A stretch of 64,000 nt of DNA from Salvator merianae (lineage: Eukaryota > Chordata > Lepidosauria > Squamata > Teiidae): contig QVOM02000070.1 of NCBI GenBank assembly GCA_003586115.2, forward strand, positions 558,975-622,974. Direction: 5' to 3'. Shown here in pieces: positions 13,244-25,370 of this stretch. The position numbers and the translations under genes were made by a program. Numbering within the stretch: the stretch's first letter is position 1; every line of letters begins with the position of its first letter. The notes below the pieces were generated by a model. That model was not told the origin of the DNA, ran no database searches, and was given only the letters and a program-made list of their open reading frames with translations.

Positions 13244-14784
13244 TGTAAGCATTTCCCACCTTGTCCCCAGCCAACCCTATGACAAGCTTCATGTTATACA
13301 TAGATGGTGCCTGGGTTTCATCATGTAAATGCACAACCTATTGGTCACTTATATCAATCATATGTCTCTGCCTTCGAAGATGATTTTTTGTGACTTCCTA
13401 GGACTGTTCTAAACTGTTGTCCTCCCACATCTTCATTCTGCACATGTGTCATTATTGCCTCATGTCTAGCCTGGACTGAATTCAAGTCCCTGCCAAAAGA
13501 CACGGATGTCAACAGTTGAGAATTTACATTGTGCACTGGATGGATCCTTCAACATGGTCTTCATAAGAGTAAAAGATGATGACATCAAAGCTCCTGTAAT
13601 TTCTGATGTCATAATGGTGAATGTTCAAAACGCAGGAGCAGTTGCACTTTTGCAGCTTTGCTGTGAAGGAGCCAGTTTTTCTCATAAAACACTTCTTGGT
13701 GCTTCTTCTTCAGGACGCAAACTGTTCAGGATTCAGGGTAAGCATGACCAAATACAACTCTCTTTTCGTGAGGTTTCCTTTTAATTTACTGATTTTCTCC
13801 GAAAATGTTAGGCACCTGACACAAGTTCCTTTTAAGCAAACAGTTGGTGCGGCAAACAGTTGCTACGGGACCTCTGTATGAAGGGTGGGTAGGAACCCCG
13901 CGAATACTATAATTAAAATAGATAATATACATCACAAGAGAAACTGCTCCTTTAATGTTTACGTAAACATCAGAAAACAGAACTGTATGATGATTTAAAT
14001 CTAGCCTGCTCTACTGTGGGAGCAACAATTTCCATCTGCATTTCTGTTGCCAACCACACATACGCCATGGTCAGATGGTCTTCGTATAGCAATAGGAATG
14101 CACACGCATGACCGGAGGGTCATAGAAGGGTATTCCACGGAGACACAGGAAGACAGGGAAGGGGGGGTGAGATTCTGCCCGGTCAGAATCGCTTGGCACA
14201 GATCCCTCTCTGCTGCGCCCAGTTGCTGAGCAACCGGCTGAAATGGCCAGTCATTCGACATGATGCAGAGACCTGAAATGGGATGCAGGGAAGTCTGGAG
14301 CTGCAGCCCTGCCAGGACGGGGTCACAAGCCCTGGAATGATCCTGTCACCTTATGCGAGGGTCACCCCCTCTGGTGGCCAAAAAGTAAAGGTGGACCAAA
14401 CTGCAGATCTAACTCCTGACATGAATCTGGTGGACCTGTGTCCACAGAACACTTAGCAATGTAAAGTGACATTCACAGCTTTTTTCTCCACACAATCAAC
14501 CTCTGTATGCTTCTCACAGCCATAGCCAATGGTGGGCCGCTAGGATCAGATATATCGCCTTATGCCAACCAAGGTATTTGGCGTGTCCATCTCAGCATGG
14601 CCCCCACTGACTGGCCACAACTTTAAGCAGGCAGCAGAAACCTTTTTCCCAATCCTACTTGGAATTGCTTGAACTTGGATCTCCATCCTAGCAGAACTCA
14701 TCGTGCCTGAAGCTTTGCGTGTCAGTGTGTGACATCTGGTACCACTCCCTTTCTCTGGCTCCAACCTCCAACCTGGCACTCGAG

Positions 14785-15000
14785 GATGCCTCTGCTGTGT
14801 GTCTAGGTACTGCCCCAAGGTTGGAAAGACAGGAAGGATGCCTGTAAAACCCATTTGCAGGGAGTCAGGAGCAGGCAAAGCTTTGGCCTTTGTCTCCTGC
14901 TTGAGAATGCCCAGAAGTGATTGGTGGACCACCGTGTGGAACAGGATTAGATGGGCCATGGCCTGATCCACCAAGGCTCCTCTTATGTTCTTATGAGAAT
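14785..15000 (+). mobile_element. CR1-like LINE 3' end with TTCTTATG tail
   Basis: Matches the 3' end of the element at 56290-56482: a ctaggtactgcc-aaggttgg segment, a caggga-caggagcaggc segment, and a terminal ctcctcttatgttcttatg. It is a 5'-truncated tail with no protein-coding part. Confidence 0.55.
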
Positions 15001-15688
15001 CTCATGTGTGAAATTACTGAGTGAAATAACATGCCAATGCGCTGTGGGGGGCAAGGCAGCGTGACTTTGACAGTCGTTTGCCACGCCTGGATCACCATTA
15101 GCAATGACCAGACATACACCAGGTGCCGGTTTAGGCGTTGCCTTGGCGATCTGGGCCAGCCATTCACACCACAGGCTCTGCTGACCAGGTACGGGGCTAG
15201 TCCAGCACTTGCAGTGTGAATGGCCACCACCACACTCCAACCACACTGATATGATACCACACCAGGCCACGAAGTAGGGACATGCCCTGTTATCTGTGAG
15301 CAGGGTTCTTGTGCAGAGAGAAAGCTTGGAGCTCCTTGGAGGCAAGATAAAATATAAATGTAATTAAATCATTAACTATCCTAATTACTCATCCATGCCT
15401 CCCTCGACAGGTATGAGTTAGTGCAACCAACATGTAGAATCTGGCTTAACACAGGACTTTGCCGTATTGTGAGCAGGTCTCTCCTGTTCCAAACTCTGCT
15501 TTTTATCCCTTTGGCCACCTGAAACAAAGAATCAGGCTCAGAATTTGTACCCAAAAGCAGAGGGAAAACATTCTCTCCTTAGCTATCCTGGAACTGAACC
15601 ACGTTTGAAATATCTGAATCCAAGTGAATAGGCATGGAAAGAGTCAAATTTTCTTCTAATGCAGATGACTTCCTGTGTTTTATAACAG

Positions 15689-15786
15689 ATGTCTCGCAAG
15701 GTCAAAAAACCCATCGAGGACTTGGCACAGAGGTACATGGAATTGGTGCAACCTCACTATTATAAATTCCTGAATCTGCTCGTCCT
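15689..15786 (+). CDS. Candidate exon M, copy 1, of an unrecognised gene
   Basis: I do not recognise this protein family. The exon is 98 nt with acceptor ataacag and donor gtaagt; it enters in phase 0 and leaves in phase 2, as exon R requires. It reads 32 residues plus two bases: a basic start MSRKVKKPIEDL, then RYMELVQPHYYKFLNLLVL. The first codon is ATG immediately after the acceptor. It could be a start if translation begins here, but the open phase-0 link to exon A makes an internal exon equally plausible. Copies at 44126, 44609 and 57935 keep RYMELVQ and YKFL. Differences among copies are mostly conservative (for example Asn/Tyr/Ser in the same slot), consistent with past selection. Confidence 0.6.
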
Positions 15787-16876
15787 GTAAGTTTTAGGCC
15801 TTGTGGATGATATCAAAGATAACTCCAAAGTTTAACCTTAATCACCCTTAAGTGGTTCTAAAGAACTCTGTTCATCAACAGAAACTGCCCCGTACTGGTC
15901 TCGTAACCCAACCTATCTGTGCCTTTATGCTCTCTGATCATCCTGCACACGTGCCTAAATGCTGTTAGAGGCTGTGAAAGGACCAACAAATTGGAGCTGA
16001 ATCCTGACAACACATTGGCAGGATATACTCTGCGTCTCAGAAAGCGCCAATAAAGGGCTTGGGGGTCACACAAGCCCACGTCCATCAGGCCCCTTCCTCT
16101 CTACGGAGGGGCAGAAAGCACTCTGGGTTTCCTGCAATCCACACAACTGACACAGACTTACCCTGTTTCTGCACTGGGGTTTTGGTATCACAGAACGGGG
16201 CAGGCAGCCAAATACCAGGATAAGCAATCCATCCCAAGCTTTCCATCGGGTGAGACAAGGTGTGGCCGCCACCCTCCTCACTGCCCATGTTAGAAATACA
16301 GGAATGAAGATCCTGTGGCCCCCCAGGTGCTGCTGAATCATATCTCCCACCATGCCTGGCCTGTTTCTGGCAGGAGATGGGAATGGCAACTGAATGGCCA
16401 GCAGTAGCTAGTAAGTGCAGGCACAGGCAGATATCCCCCCCTCACATAACACTGGTTCCTCTTCTCTTTAAACTCCTCCTCCTCTTCCTTCATTTCCTTC
16501 TTCTCTTTCTTCTTCTTGTTGTTCTCCTTCTTATTCTCTTTCTCATTCATATTCCTCCTTCTTCTCCTTCTCCTTCTCCTTCTTCCTCCTCCTCCTCCTC
16601 CATTTCCTTCTTCTTGTTCTCCATCTGCTTCTTGTTCTCTTTCTTCTTATTATTCCTTCCTCCTCCCCCTCCTCTTCTTCTTCTTCTTCCTTTTTTCTTT
16701 TTCTTCTCCTTCCTCTTCCTCTTTCTCCTCCTTCTCCTTCAGATTTAAAATAATTCTGTTAACTTGTCCAGTTTAATAAGGTCAAATTTAATAATAGTTT
16801 AAAGTTCCTGGCAGAATTAATTTGTAGGTTTAAGGAGGTGTGTTTGGGGGTAACTGTATTTCTTTCTCTCTTGTAG
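15787..16876. other. Intron between M1 and R1
   Basis: Paralogous to 44224-45373 and 58033-59197. All three introns carry a polypyrimidine tract shortly before exon R. No other exon-like segment is conserved, except the extra M copy inserted in block 2. Confidence 0.6.
16441..16741 (+). repeat. Polypyrimidine (CTT/CTC) tract in the intron before exon R1
   Basis: About 300 bases of almost pure C and T with TTC, CTC and TTCC units. Equivalent tracts of different length and unit order are at 45036-45192 and 58728-59003. Leucine/serine-rich open frames across it are low-complexity artefacts. Confidence 0.9.
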
Positions 16877-16955
16877 ACGCGAGGAAGACCATCCCATTGA
16901 GCAAAGGATGAGGAAGGCTGGGCTAAACCCAGACAACTATAGCCAGGAATTTATA
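16877..16955 (+). CDS. Candidate exon R, copy 1
   Basis: A 79-nt exon with acceptor tctcttgtag and donor gtaagt, entering in phase 2 and leaving in phase 0. After completing a Leu codon with exon M it reads REEDHPIEQRMRKAGL then NPDNYSQEFI. Copies at 45374 and 59198 have the same length and splice sites. They share EEDHPI, QRMRK and GLNP, and have a KPGLNPEKY form where this copy has KAGLNPDNY. Intron phase matches on both sides in all three blocks. Function unknown; the segment is short, charged and probably helical (inference). Confidence 0.6.
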
Positions 16956-17054
16956 GTAAGTAGAAAAGACAAACACGTTAATGGCAAATTTTCTCTGAGG
17001 CATTTTCAAAAGGAAACCTAAAGATACGCTCCGCTGATACCACCGTGAGACGTA

Positions 17055-17503
17055 GGACCTTTCTACACTGGTTGTGATACTGGTCCAGCAAGAGGTTGAG
17101 ACCCCTTCTGGGCCTCTCTTTCTGCCCTCTGGAGCAGAACAGAAGATGTCTCATCCCCCGCTAGGCCACTTTATCCACATTGGAGAGAGTAAACTCAGAT
17201 ACTGGCAGACATCTTTTAACAGGTCTATCAATGCTCCAGGGGCCTCTGGATCAAACAGAACAGGGAAGACCACCTCATTCCAGGCGAACAGGGGGAACCC
17301 ATTGGGCTGTGCACCAAATTGCACAGCCAAAATGGGTGCCCCGGGACTCCAAGGCTAGGAAATTTTGTTCCTGACACTCGGAGCCCTCACATGAACCCTG
17401 GAGCAGGACAGGGCCTGTCCCAGATCAGGCCATCCAAGGAACCATTCTAGTCAGGGCGGATCCAGCTGAGAGCCATCTAACCCAGGTACGTGTGAAAATG
17501 GCC
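17055..17503. mobile_element. MITE older than the block duplications, copy 1
   Basis: Ends GGACCTTTCTACACTGG and, inverted on the right, GGCCATTTTCACACGT. The related copy at 59376-59697 is flanked by ATA on both sides; here the flanks are gta and ata. It is present in all three M-R-E blocks, so it inserted before they duplicated. A reverse-orientation relative lies near 29420-29715. Confidence 0.6.
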
Positions 17504-17951
17504 ATAGGCTGCTGCCAGGCATGTAAGAAATCGCCAAACACACAAAGAAAAGAAAATAAAGTGTACAAGCACATGCTAAGCTCCCAGAAGTTCCCAGCAA
17601 ATGTATTTACTGACTTTATTTATTTTCACATTCATCCTGCCCCATACCCAAAGATCTCAGTGTAAGTTACAGCAACAGAAACAAATTACAAAATGAATAT
17701 ACTAAGAATAATAGTATATTAAAATAGCTGAATGTGATTGAGATTTTTCAATTTTCAATTGACTTAAAAATAGGCATCAGAAAACAGAAGGTGTTAAATG
17801 CAGAACGTAATAATTTGAACTATTAAAATTTACAAATAGAAAGCTTCTTTAATATCAAAGGTAGGTTCTGTTCAATGTAATTTGTTGCCAATTAAAACAG
17901 AAATGCCTTGTCAAGCTTTATGAACATGATCACTGTCTTACCTTCCTACAG

Positions 17952-18086
17952 GAGAAAATGGAAAAAATCTTGGGCAATCCAACAATGGAATCCATAAAAC
18001 GCCTGAGGAGGATATTATACCCCCATCTCTGGTACTCAGAGCCAGAGCCAGAGCCACAGCCCGAAATTTCTTGGCAAATGTCCTGG
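17952..18086 (+). CDS. Candidate exon E, copy 1
   Basis: A 135-nt exon with acceptor cttcctacag and donor gtaaga, phase 0 on both sides, giving 45 residues. It opens EKMEKILGNPTMESIKRLRR, followed by a Tyr-Pro-His-Leu-Trp segment, a Ser-Glu-Pro-Glu-Pro acidic repeat and a Trp-rich end (SWQMSW). Copies are E2 (45941, frameshifted), E2' (47591, acceptor lost) and E3 (60136, stop). This is the only copy with both splice sites and an open frame. It can splice in phase to F at 30179, directly or through the B2-A3 cassette. Confidence 0.6.
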
Positions 18087-19398
18087 GTAAGAAAATACTT
18101 GAATACTTCTTGGTTCTGAATATTGTGCACTTTGTAAAGACAAAAAAAAATGGGAAGCCTTCCCAGCAGGAAGCTGATGCATAAGAATGCAACCAGACAG
18201 GACTTTTCTCAGTCATCCCTTTAAGAAAAATAGAAAAATCCCTTCCATAGATGCACAAAAAAAGGCATTCAAACAGTTAAACAAATAAGCCTACCTCATT
18301 TTTTCTCACTTCAGTGTTCTTCACTTCCGATTCTGTCACGGCTTCCAGAACAACGAGTGTTTGCCACTGATTGACCACTCATCTGCCTGGCTTCCCTGGC
18401 CCTGACTGATCACTTGCCGGCAGTATTTCTTCCCCTGTTGTGAATGGCTACATTTCCCTCCACTGTGCTTCCCACCTAATCCAACTATGGAATATTTGGA
18501 TTATATATGCAACAATGGAATATCTCTTTGCTTTACTGTTCCCTTTTACAAAGCGCAAAGAGATATTTTTATACAACCAGTATTAAATAGAGTAACAGGT
18601 CATACTAAGGATTTTTATTTCTTCCGTCCCTCGCCCATTAGTGATCCAAGGATCGATTGCAAACAATCTAGCTCCTGTGTAGCTGTTCGCATCATCTGGA
18701 GCTAAATTGTGCTACTGAGTGACTTGATGCCTTGATTTTATGTAACAAGGGGATAGGAGCAGGACTTAATTCTTATTATTTTTTTACTCGGCATTTATAG
18801 TACTTTCACTTTTCTATATCGTGCACTGGCTTTTACCACAAAGCTGTATGGCAATGTTTGACTGTATGCCAGAATTCGGGGGTGGGGGTGGGGATCTTAA
18901 AAAAACTGTGAACAAACCTAGATGGGATGTGACTGTACCCTTGAGTGGGAATGCAATTGAAATTTATTTTTTGTTATTTTATTCAAATTACACACAAACC
19001 GGAACATACTAACATGTCTCCACTTGTACCCTCCCAAGACATATGTACCTATTCCTCCCTCCCCATTATAAAAAATATCTCCGTGAGATTCTATTAAACT
19101 CAAATTCCATCAAATTGCCAGTTTGATAAAGGCAGCCTTCACCAGAATATCCATATGCAGGTGCATTTTTCACAGCCTCGATAAATGGTATTCATTTTTT
19201 TCACCAATCCTCCATATCTTTTTTATTCTCAGATCTGACCTTCTCTGCAATAACCTATTTGTTTATCAGGACACCCCACATGATAGCAAACCACTGAAAT
19301 ACAGAGGAAATGGCCGGTGTTCTGTCCACCTCATGCCTGGGTTACTCATATGTCCCAGAAATGAAGCAGACATGTTCCACTTTTATGGAGTGAAAAGA
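18087..19398. other. Intronic DNA after exon E1, no further gene recognised
   Basis: The first part (to about 18480) is paralogous to 47720-48400 and to 60271-61330. In those copies it is interrupted by MITE-derived sequence and by a hAT element respectively. From 18490 to 19398 nothing was recognised beyond AT-rich, LINE-tail-like sequence. Confidence 0.5.
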
Positions 19399-19975
19399 TG
19401 TCAGAGTGTGCATTTCATTGTGCGGAAGACTGATGAGTTGTTCCCGTGAAGTAGAAAAATAAACTCTGTGAGTAGCAGAGTTTACTACAAAGCTCAGTCT
19501 TTATTGTTGCTTAGTTCCATAGTAAAAATAGCTAAGTAGGATAAAATACAGTTGCACTGCACATTATGGTAGCAGTATTAGAATATCTTCAGTAAAGTAA
19601 AAATCAGGAAACATGGTTACAAGAGTTGCATTCATTGTCATATAGTCACACATAATAATCAGCTCATAATGAATGAATGAATGAATGAATGAATGAAAGC
19701 ATCCATCTATAAAGGACTCATATAGCATCACATCATTGTTATTGTAATACATTGTTATTGAATAGATAAGCTCTCAAGCTAAGGTTCTCATGGATAGGAA
19801 ATACTGTTATCTGTAACACACTAGCCATAACAATTCTATGAAGCTGGATGTTGACTTCTTCAGTAACTTTCCATTCAGCATAAACAAAATAACTGTAGTA
19901 CAGGAAACAGGAAATTGTTAAGACTAGAGAATACTGGCATTAGCTTATGGCTAATATAGAATCCATATTCTAACA
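19399..19975 (-). mobile_element. Retroviral-type LTR, copy 1
   Basis: A 577-bp sequence closely matching 52921-53536. It begins TGTCAGAGTG on the plus strand and ends ATTCTAACA. On the minus strand it has an AATAAA signal (caataaagactgagc), which suggests minus-strand transcription. An (ATGA)n patch lies at 19670-19696. The direct flanks do not match each other, so this copy may be one end of a larger lost provirus or may have been rearranged. No gag, pol or env-like sequence was seen beside it. Confidence 0.6.
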
Positions 19976-20737
19976 TTCCTCTGAAAGAGTGGGACGTGGT
20001 TCTCTGAAGGCACCTCTTTTGTGAAGAACATTTCGATCCCTGGAGGAACATGCTATACACTGGGAAAGGCCTGCCCAAGGGGTATGTCTGGGACTACATT
20101 CTCCCGGTGCTCAGTAGTGATAGCACACACTGTGGGGCTTCGCTGGGATCTTTCTTCCTGCCGCAGTGCAAGCAGGCAGAGGAAAGGAGGAAAGCGTCTG
20201 AAAGAATACAGTCAGATTTCATGCAGAAATGGGCTTCAGCCTTTACAATGTCAAATCACTAATGTTCTATCATGTGCCAAGATTTCACAAAGGCACTGGC
20301 TCAGTAGACCAGCCCGGAAGAACCCCTGGAATGTCTTGTCCACTGCAGATCAGTCTACCGGGAGGGCTGTCTCCTGGTAGAAAGCTAAATCCGCATCAGA
20401 TGAGGCATTGGAGTGTCCAATTGCAGACATCTTGCAAGTTGTCCATGCAGTATTTCAGGCTGGAATGCAGGACCAGTCGCTTACGTGTGGACAGGATATG
20501 AGCAGGTGGTTTAAGCTGGATGTGTATTTTATTTCATTAATCCAGCCATCAGCCATTATGCAACATGAGCGAACAGCATACAAAATTAAAAAATTAAAAG
20601 TGACATCTAGAAGGGAGCTTAATAAAAAGACTAAATTCAAGGTTGAGAAGCCTGGTCCCACTTTGCTGGGCACCTTGCAGCAGTCCCATAAGTGTGTGAC
20701 ACGCAATGTGGGCCACCAGTAGCCTGTCCAGGTATCC

Positions 20738-20774
<37 letters not shown>

Positions 20775-21714
20775 ATGTCTTGGCCACCAGAAGAATCTGG
20801 AAAATATGCATATATTAGAATACAGCCACGTCTCCACTTACAGTTGGGGGTGTCTGCAAGGTGTGTGTTCACCATTGAATCTGATTCTAGGGTGGCAATA
20901 GAGGCCTGGCAGTGAGCAGACCACCCCATTTGTGATTGTGATTGCCAACCCAAGCACTGGTCTGCAGTGCACAGCACGGTCCTCACTGCAGGCACCTCAG
21001 ATCTCCACTTGAAACATCTTTTGGGGATCATGGCGCATGCCCCCAGGTACCCACACAAAAGCCAACTCCTTCGTCACATGCAGACCTAGCTTATATCTGA
21101 AATACCTTCCTATACTGTCCTATTTCTCTATCATCCATTTCTTTAAAAACAAAGAATTGATGCCACTGATACAATCCTAATTCCTGCCCATTAAGCTGAT
21201 GGTCAATCAGCATAATCTCAAAGTTTTGTGCTAGCAACAATCTACAGTCTACATAAGCTTCTAGACAAGGACAGCATCTAGCCATCCTTGACAAGAAAGT
21301 CCCAAGCTGTACTTGAGAAGACGGCCCAAGTCTCCATAGAGCACCTGCAGAAAGTTAGGTAGAAAGAAGCAGGAGAATGGAAATGAGTGAAAATGCAGCA
21401 CAAATCATACCACCCCATGCTAATCTGATTCATGTGTTAAGTGACCATTTGCTGCGCTGGAATCATGGGGAAACTCATTACATTTGCTTGACCAGGGACC
21501 TTCAGGGATCCTTGTCCTGCTTCTCCAAAAAAGTAGTTTTGGGTCTCCTAGATAGGGTCCCCTTGTCCACAGGTTGAACCTGTGACAGAGATCACCATAT
21601 TTTTGGGTCACTGCTGGTGAATGTCCTGCAGATCTCCGGCAGGAAGGCTAATACTTTTTATATCCTGATTCCCTCAACTGTTAGATTTGGAGCAAGTAAC
21701 TTGGTAAAGTAGTG
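19976..21714. other. Unassigned DNA with a (TG)n repeat at 20741-20773
   Basis: No gene recognised. The TG dinucleotide run at 20741-20773 is clear. An open frame of 70 codons at 20050-20262 looks protein-like in composition but has no paralogue, splice signal or known motif. Confidence 0.4.
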
Positions 21715-22145
21715 GCAGTAATAAGGATGAGGATGAGGATAAGGATGAGAAGGAGGAGGAGGAGGATAAGGATAAGGAGGAGGATACGGATAGGGATAGG
21801 GATTAGGAGGAGGAGGAGGAGGATAAGGAGGAGGAGGAGGAAGATGAGGTGGAGGAGGAGGATAAGGAGGAGAAGGAGAAGGATAGGGATAGGGATAAGG
21901 ATAAGGATGAGGATGAGGATAAGGATGATGAGGAAGAGGAAGAGGAGGAGGAGGAGGATAAGGAGGAGGAGGAAGAGGAGGATAAAAATAAGGATGAGGA
22001 TGAGGATAAGGATGAGAAGGAGGAGGAGGAGGAAGAGGAGGAGGATAAGAATAAGGATAAGGATAAGGATAAGGATGAGGATAAGAATGAGGAGGAGAAG
22101 GAGAAGGAGGAGGATAAGGATAAGGATAAGGATAAGGATAAGAAT
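21715..22145 (+). repeat. Purine tract of GGATAAGGA/GGAGGA units, about 430 bp
   Basis: Nearly uninterrupted A, G and T-poor sequence made of GGA, GAGGAT and AAGGAT units. The paralogous positions near 1335-1365 and 53725-53745 have only 20-30 bp of it. It is therefore a recent local expansion in this block. Arg-, Glu- or Ile/Leu-rich open frames across it are artefacts. Confidence 0.9.
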
Positions 22146-22378
22146 AAACTTACCAAAAGAACTAGAGAGTGGACTATAAGGACAAGGATAGTACAATGGG
22201 AAAACCATTTTCCACTATCTCAGTTGAGCAACCATTTCCTTTTGGCCTTCCCCTGTAGAAGAAGAGCTGTGGAGAAGTTTCTGTAACAGAAAGAGCACAT
22301 TTTCCCACAAGAAAAAAAAATCATCTTTCTCTCTCCCTCTATCGTTCCAAGAAATCCTCATAGATATTGGCCGCGGTC

Positions 22379-23404
22379 GGACATCGTCAGTGTAATCCGT
22401 ATCAGAAGAGTACACGCAGTGAATTCGTCTTCTGGTCGTTCCCACAGCTACAGTTTAACACGGAGTCAATTCGTTCTTGCTCGTTCCCACACTGATATTT
22501 CCCGTGCTTGGCAGTACCCTTTCTGCCTCCACCCCTCATCAAATTCTCCTCCCTATGCAGTCAGCGATTGGCTGCAGTCCCAATGTTCAAACCTTGACAT
22601 CACAGGGGCGGGAAACTCCAGCTCCACTCTCCGTATGTCCCCGCTGCTGCTTCAGAACAGGGATTCACTTGGCAGCGTTACTAGGCATTCGCCATTTGCT
22701 CCTTCTCCTCCCTGCAGCCTCTGTCTACACAAGCAGAACTTTAAAACTATGTTCACTTTAAAACTATGAACTTTAAGCTTTTTAAAGTTCTTTTGAAATG
22801 CGCATGAGAGCTCCCCTGCTGATGCACTTTAACGCAACTGCAATTTAAAAGTAGCGGGAGAGGTCCATAACAAAGGGAAAAAGTGGGGAGGGAACGTTGG
22901 GGGGGGCTCTACTATTTTTAACTGTATGCTGACCACGGCAAAACTCCAAACAGGCGCAGTTTATTTTTTCCTTTAAAGAGCAGACGGAAGTGGAGAAAGC
23001 CTTTAATTTCTTCCTGGCAGGACCGCAGCTTAGCGAAGAAGGAGGATGATTTCTTTTCCCCTGGCAGCGAGGGAAGGGGGGATAATGGAGGCAGAGGAAA
23101 CTAATGTGCTTCCTGCCCACCCACAAAGTCTGTCATTGGATGGCACAAAATGGGGATCCCTCCCTCTGCACGCCCCCCAAAACAGTATGGTCCCTCTCAA
23201 ATAATCGCTTTCCCCGTGCCCACAGCACAAAGTAAAGCGCGCTAGCGATCTGGAACGGCTTGAGAGTTCATTAAATCCGAAGACAAAGTAATCCGGATTT
23301 CGCCAATTTAATCCATAAAAATTACGGAACAGCAAGATCATGTCGGGACAGCGGGAACTGAAGACGTCCTGTAAACTGATTAAATGCTGTGTCGGAACGT
23401 AGCC
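22379..23404 (-). mobile_element. Non-autonomous DNA transposon (PIF/Harbinger-like ends), copy 2
   Basis: Inverted copy of 1733-3211 without the poly(A) run. The left end in the window is GGCCGCGGTCGGACA; the right end, inverted, is GGCTACGTTCCGACA. It is flanked by ATT on both sides (22376-22378 and 23405-23407). The paralogous sequence at 1590-1610 reads agatatt followed by atattctgg, which is the pre-insertion site. A shared 116-codon open frame is identical in the two copies, so the copies are young. No transposase is present, so mobilisation must have been by another element. Confidence 0.8.
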
Positions 23405-23718
23405 ATTGTATTCTGGCATGATCTTTTTGTGTTTCTGTTTACGTTTTCCTGCAAAATCCAAGGAAATTCTTATTAAAACTGTCCCTGAGGCATTTTTTGT
23501 TGTGTTGCACCCAGTTATCCACCCCAAAACACTTTATGATAAAACCAAGCTGAAGAAACAGCAAATATTTGCTCGTTACGATTCACAGAATAAGTTCAGG
23601 AACTCAGTTTCCAATTAAGATGTACTAAATAATCCATCTTTCATCATTAAAATGTCACATTCTATATGCTTTCAGGAAAAATAAATTCATTAATTTCTAT
23701 TTATTTATTTATTTTCAG

Positions 23719-23753
23719 AAAAGGACATACAGGAATTTATTCAGCTGGATCAT
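23719..23753 (+). CDS. Candidate exon C, copy 2 (uncertain)
   Basis: A 35-nt stretch with acceptor ttttcag and weak donor gtagta. In the phase that joins B2 it reads two bases followed by KDIQEFIQLDH. Copy 1 at 3701 has a stop in the same frame. Only two copies exist and the donor is poor, so this may be no exon at all. Confidence 0.25.
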
Positions 23754-23792
23754 GTAGTATCAATTACATAATTGCCTTTTTTTCCCTTACAG

Positions 23793-23835
23793 AGGATACC
23801 TTTCAGCAAGAAAAACAAACTACACCCTCTTCCTA
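23793..23835 (+). CDS. Candidate internal exon B, copy 2
   Basis: A 43-nt paralogue of B1 (3777) with acceptor cccttacag and donor gtatgt, phase 0 in and phase 1 out. It reads RIPFSKKNKLHPLP and then joins A3, 1.1 kb downstream, through a Thr codon. B2 plus A3 is a 105-nt cassette with phase 0 on both sides, so it can be spliced between E1 and F or skipped without changing frame. Confidence 0.4.
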
Positions 23836-24933
23836 GTATGTAATATTCTCTTTCTCTTAATTTCCTAATAAGAAGAATATTTTTTCAGGATTGCCTATAT
23901 TTTCGGTCAGCCCTGTCATGCAGATGTCATACCGCTGCATATAGTGGCACAGTACCAACTTAAACTAAAGCAACGTCAAAGATGTTCTAGTTCAGCCTGA
24001 AGCTGTAAAGCTGTACTTAGGCTATACAGCTAAAAAGATCAGAGGGATGAACACAGATTGACCATGGTCCTCCAGTTAAAATACCGGAAGCGCTGCAATG
24101 TGGCCTTGACCATAGCGATGTGCTAATTTTCGGACTGCATCTGCATGGCCGAAAAGGTCCACTTGGGGGGGGGGGGTCTGGGAGGCTGACTGCACATTGC
24201 CAGGCCTCAGGGGCTTGCAGCCCATATCGGAGAAGTGGCAAGTGTCCTTGCAGGCATCTCTTGTGGAGAGTGGGAAAAGTGACGCCAACAGTGCTTGCTG
24301 CCCTCCTCCGTTCCTGCCATCACAAAGCCTGGGTCACTTCAGTCTGAACCAAATAAAACCCTGACACAAAATGGCCTATAATCTCATCAGACAGAAACTT
24401 CAGAAGTTTGTGCGTGCGGACAGCTCCAGACATGCAGAAAGTATTCCTCTCACTCCCCATGCTGTCAAGCTCCCGTGCCCCTTTGTGCACAGGAAAAGAA
24501 ATGAGTTCTTCACGTGAAGTCCAGAAACATCAGTTGGAGCAAAGTTAAGCATGAACAGCCAGAGATGATACTTAGCTCTAGAAATCTCTGACCTCACAAG
24601 CTCTAGACAGCTTTCACCCAGCAGAACATAGGCCAGTAGTAGAAGTAGCCATGGCTACTGTAAAGAAAATTGCATGACTATTTCAAAACCACCCACCAAT
24701 GCATATGCTGTGGGTGAGGGGCTACTATTCCCCCCTCCTTCACTATCAACTCTCGCAAAGAATATATCATTCTACCCCCTCCCCAATAATCTTTCCTCAA
24801 ATTTGGGGGGAAGGATTTCATGCCAAACTATTTGGGTATTACCAAAACTGCTTGTAAATAAGGCAAAAAAAAAAAAAGGTAAAGGTAAAGGTAAAGGTAA
24901 AGTATCACATCCTCTTTTCCTTCTTTTTTTCAG

Positions 24934-24995
24934 CAAGAATTGCTTTAAAACCAGAACAGCCAAAGATAGAGGCGAAGGTAGAAGCTGCATCTAAA
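24934..24995 (+). CDS. Candidate internal exon A, copy 3
   Basis: 62 nt, acceptor tttttcag, donor gtaagt, phase 1 in and 0 out. It reads RIALKPEQPKIEAKVEAASK. An expanded ggtaaa repeat (about 24875-24901) lies just before its pyrimidine tract and is absent from the other copies. The next phase-compatible exon downstream on the plus strand is F at 30179. Confidence 0.45.
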
Positions 24996-25169
24996 GTAAG
25001 TAAGAAGTAGCAGTGATGATCGAAAACCCAGAAACACAGGGGAATTGGAACCCCAGTCAGCACCGTTGCTTTTTGCTCCTTGAGCTGCTTTTTCTTCCAT
25101 AGCTTTATTCTGAATATTTTATTTTATTTTCAGTTCTCATCAAATCATTTGGGGAGTTTGCTTCTTTGC

Positions 25170-25370
25170 TTTAATCATTCATTTATTTATTCCATTTATT
25201 TATTCATTTATTTCTGTGCCACCCTTAAGCCAGAAGACTCTCTGATCGGCTTATAGTATCTAATCTCATACAAGTCCCTGCTCTCAGGCTTACAATCTAA
25301 AGAGACAAGACACAAAAGGAAAGGGGTCCGGGAGGGAAGAGGGGACACTAATCCTGAAATAGGAAATGTA
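25170..25370 (-). repeat. Short interspersed repeat tail, copy in the A3 block
   Basis: Same element and same place relative to exon A as at 640 and 52440, with ATTTATTTATT on its tail side (plus strand) and gccacccttaagccagaag next to it. Confidence 0.5.

Larger units (their letters stand above)
12601..15688 (+). repeat. 5' part of the M-R-E block, copy 1 (paralogue of 41640-44125)
   Basis: From about 12640 (atcagctgt-attttgagattgg) the sequence matches 41665 onward through many insertions and deletions, and the 3' part matches 57180-57934. It includes a foldback MITE remnant at about 13104-13240, with cactgggccttattc on one side and its inverse on the other, and a CR1-like tail near 14785-15000. 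No exon with consistent splice sites in all copies was seen before M1. Confidence 0.55.

Noticed and set aside
20050..20262. A 70-codon frame with plausible protein composition
   Set aside because: No paralogue, splice signal or known motif; length is within chance expectation for this much DNA.
19976..20500. Possible internal proviral sequence next to the LTR at 19399
   Set aside because: No primer-binding site, clear polypurine tract or retroviral protein motif was seen.
21681..22286. Long Ile/Leu-, Arg- or Glu/Asp-rich open frames
   Set aside because: Low-complexity translation of the purine tract on both strands; the tract is short in paralogues.
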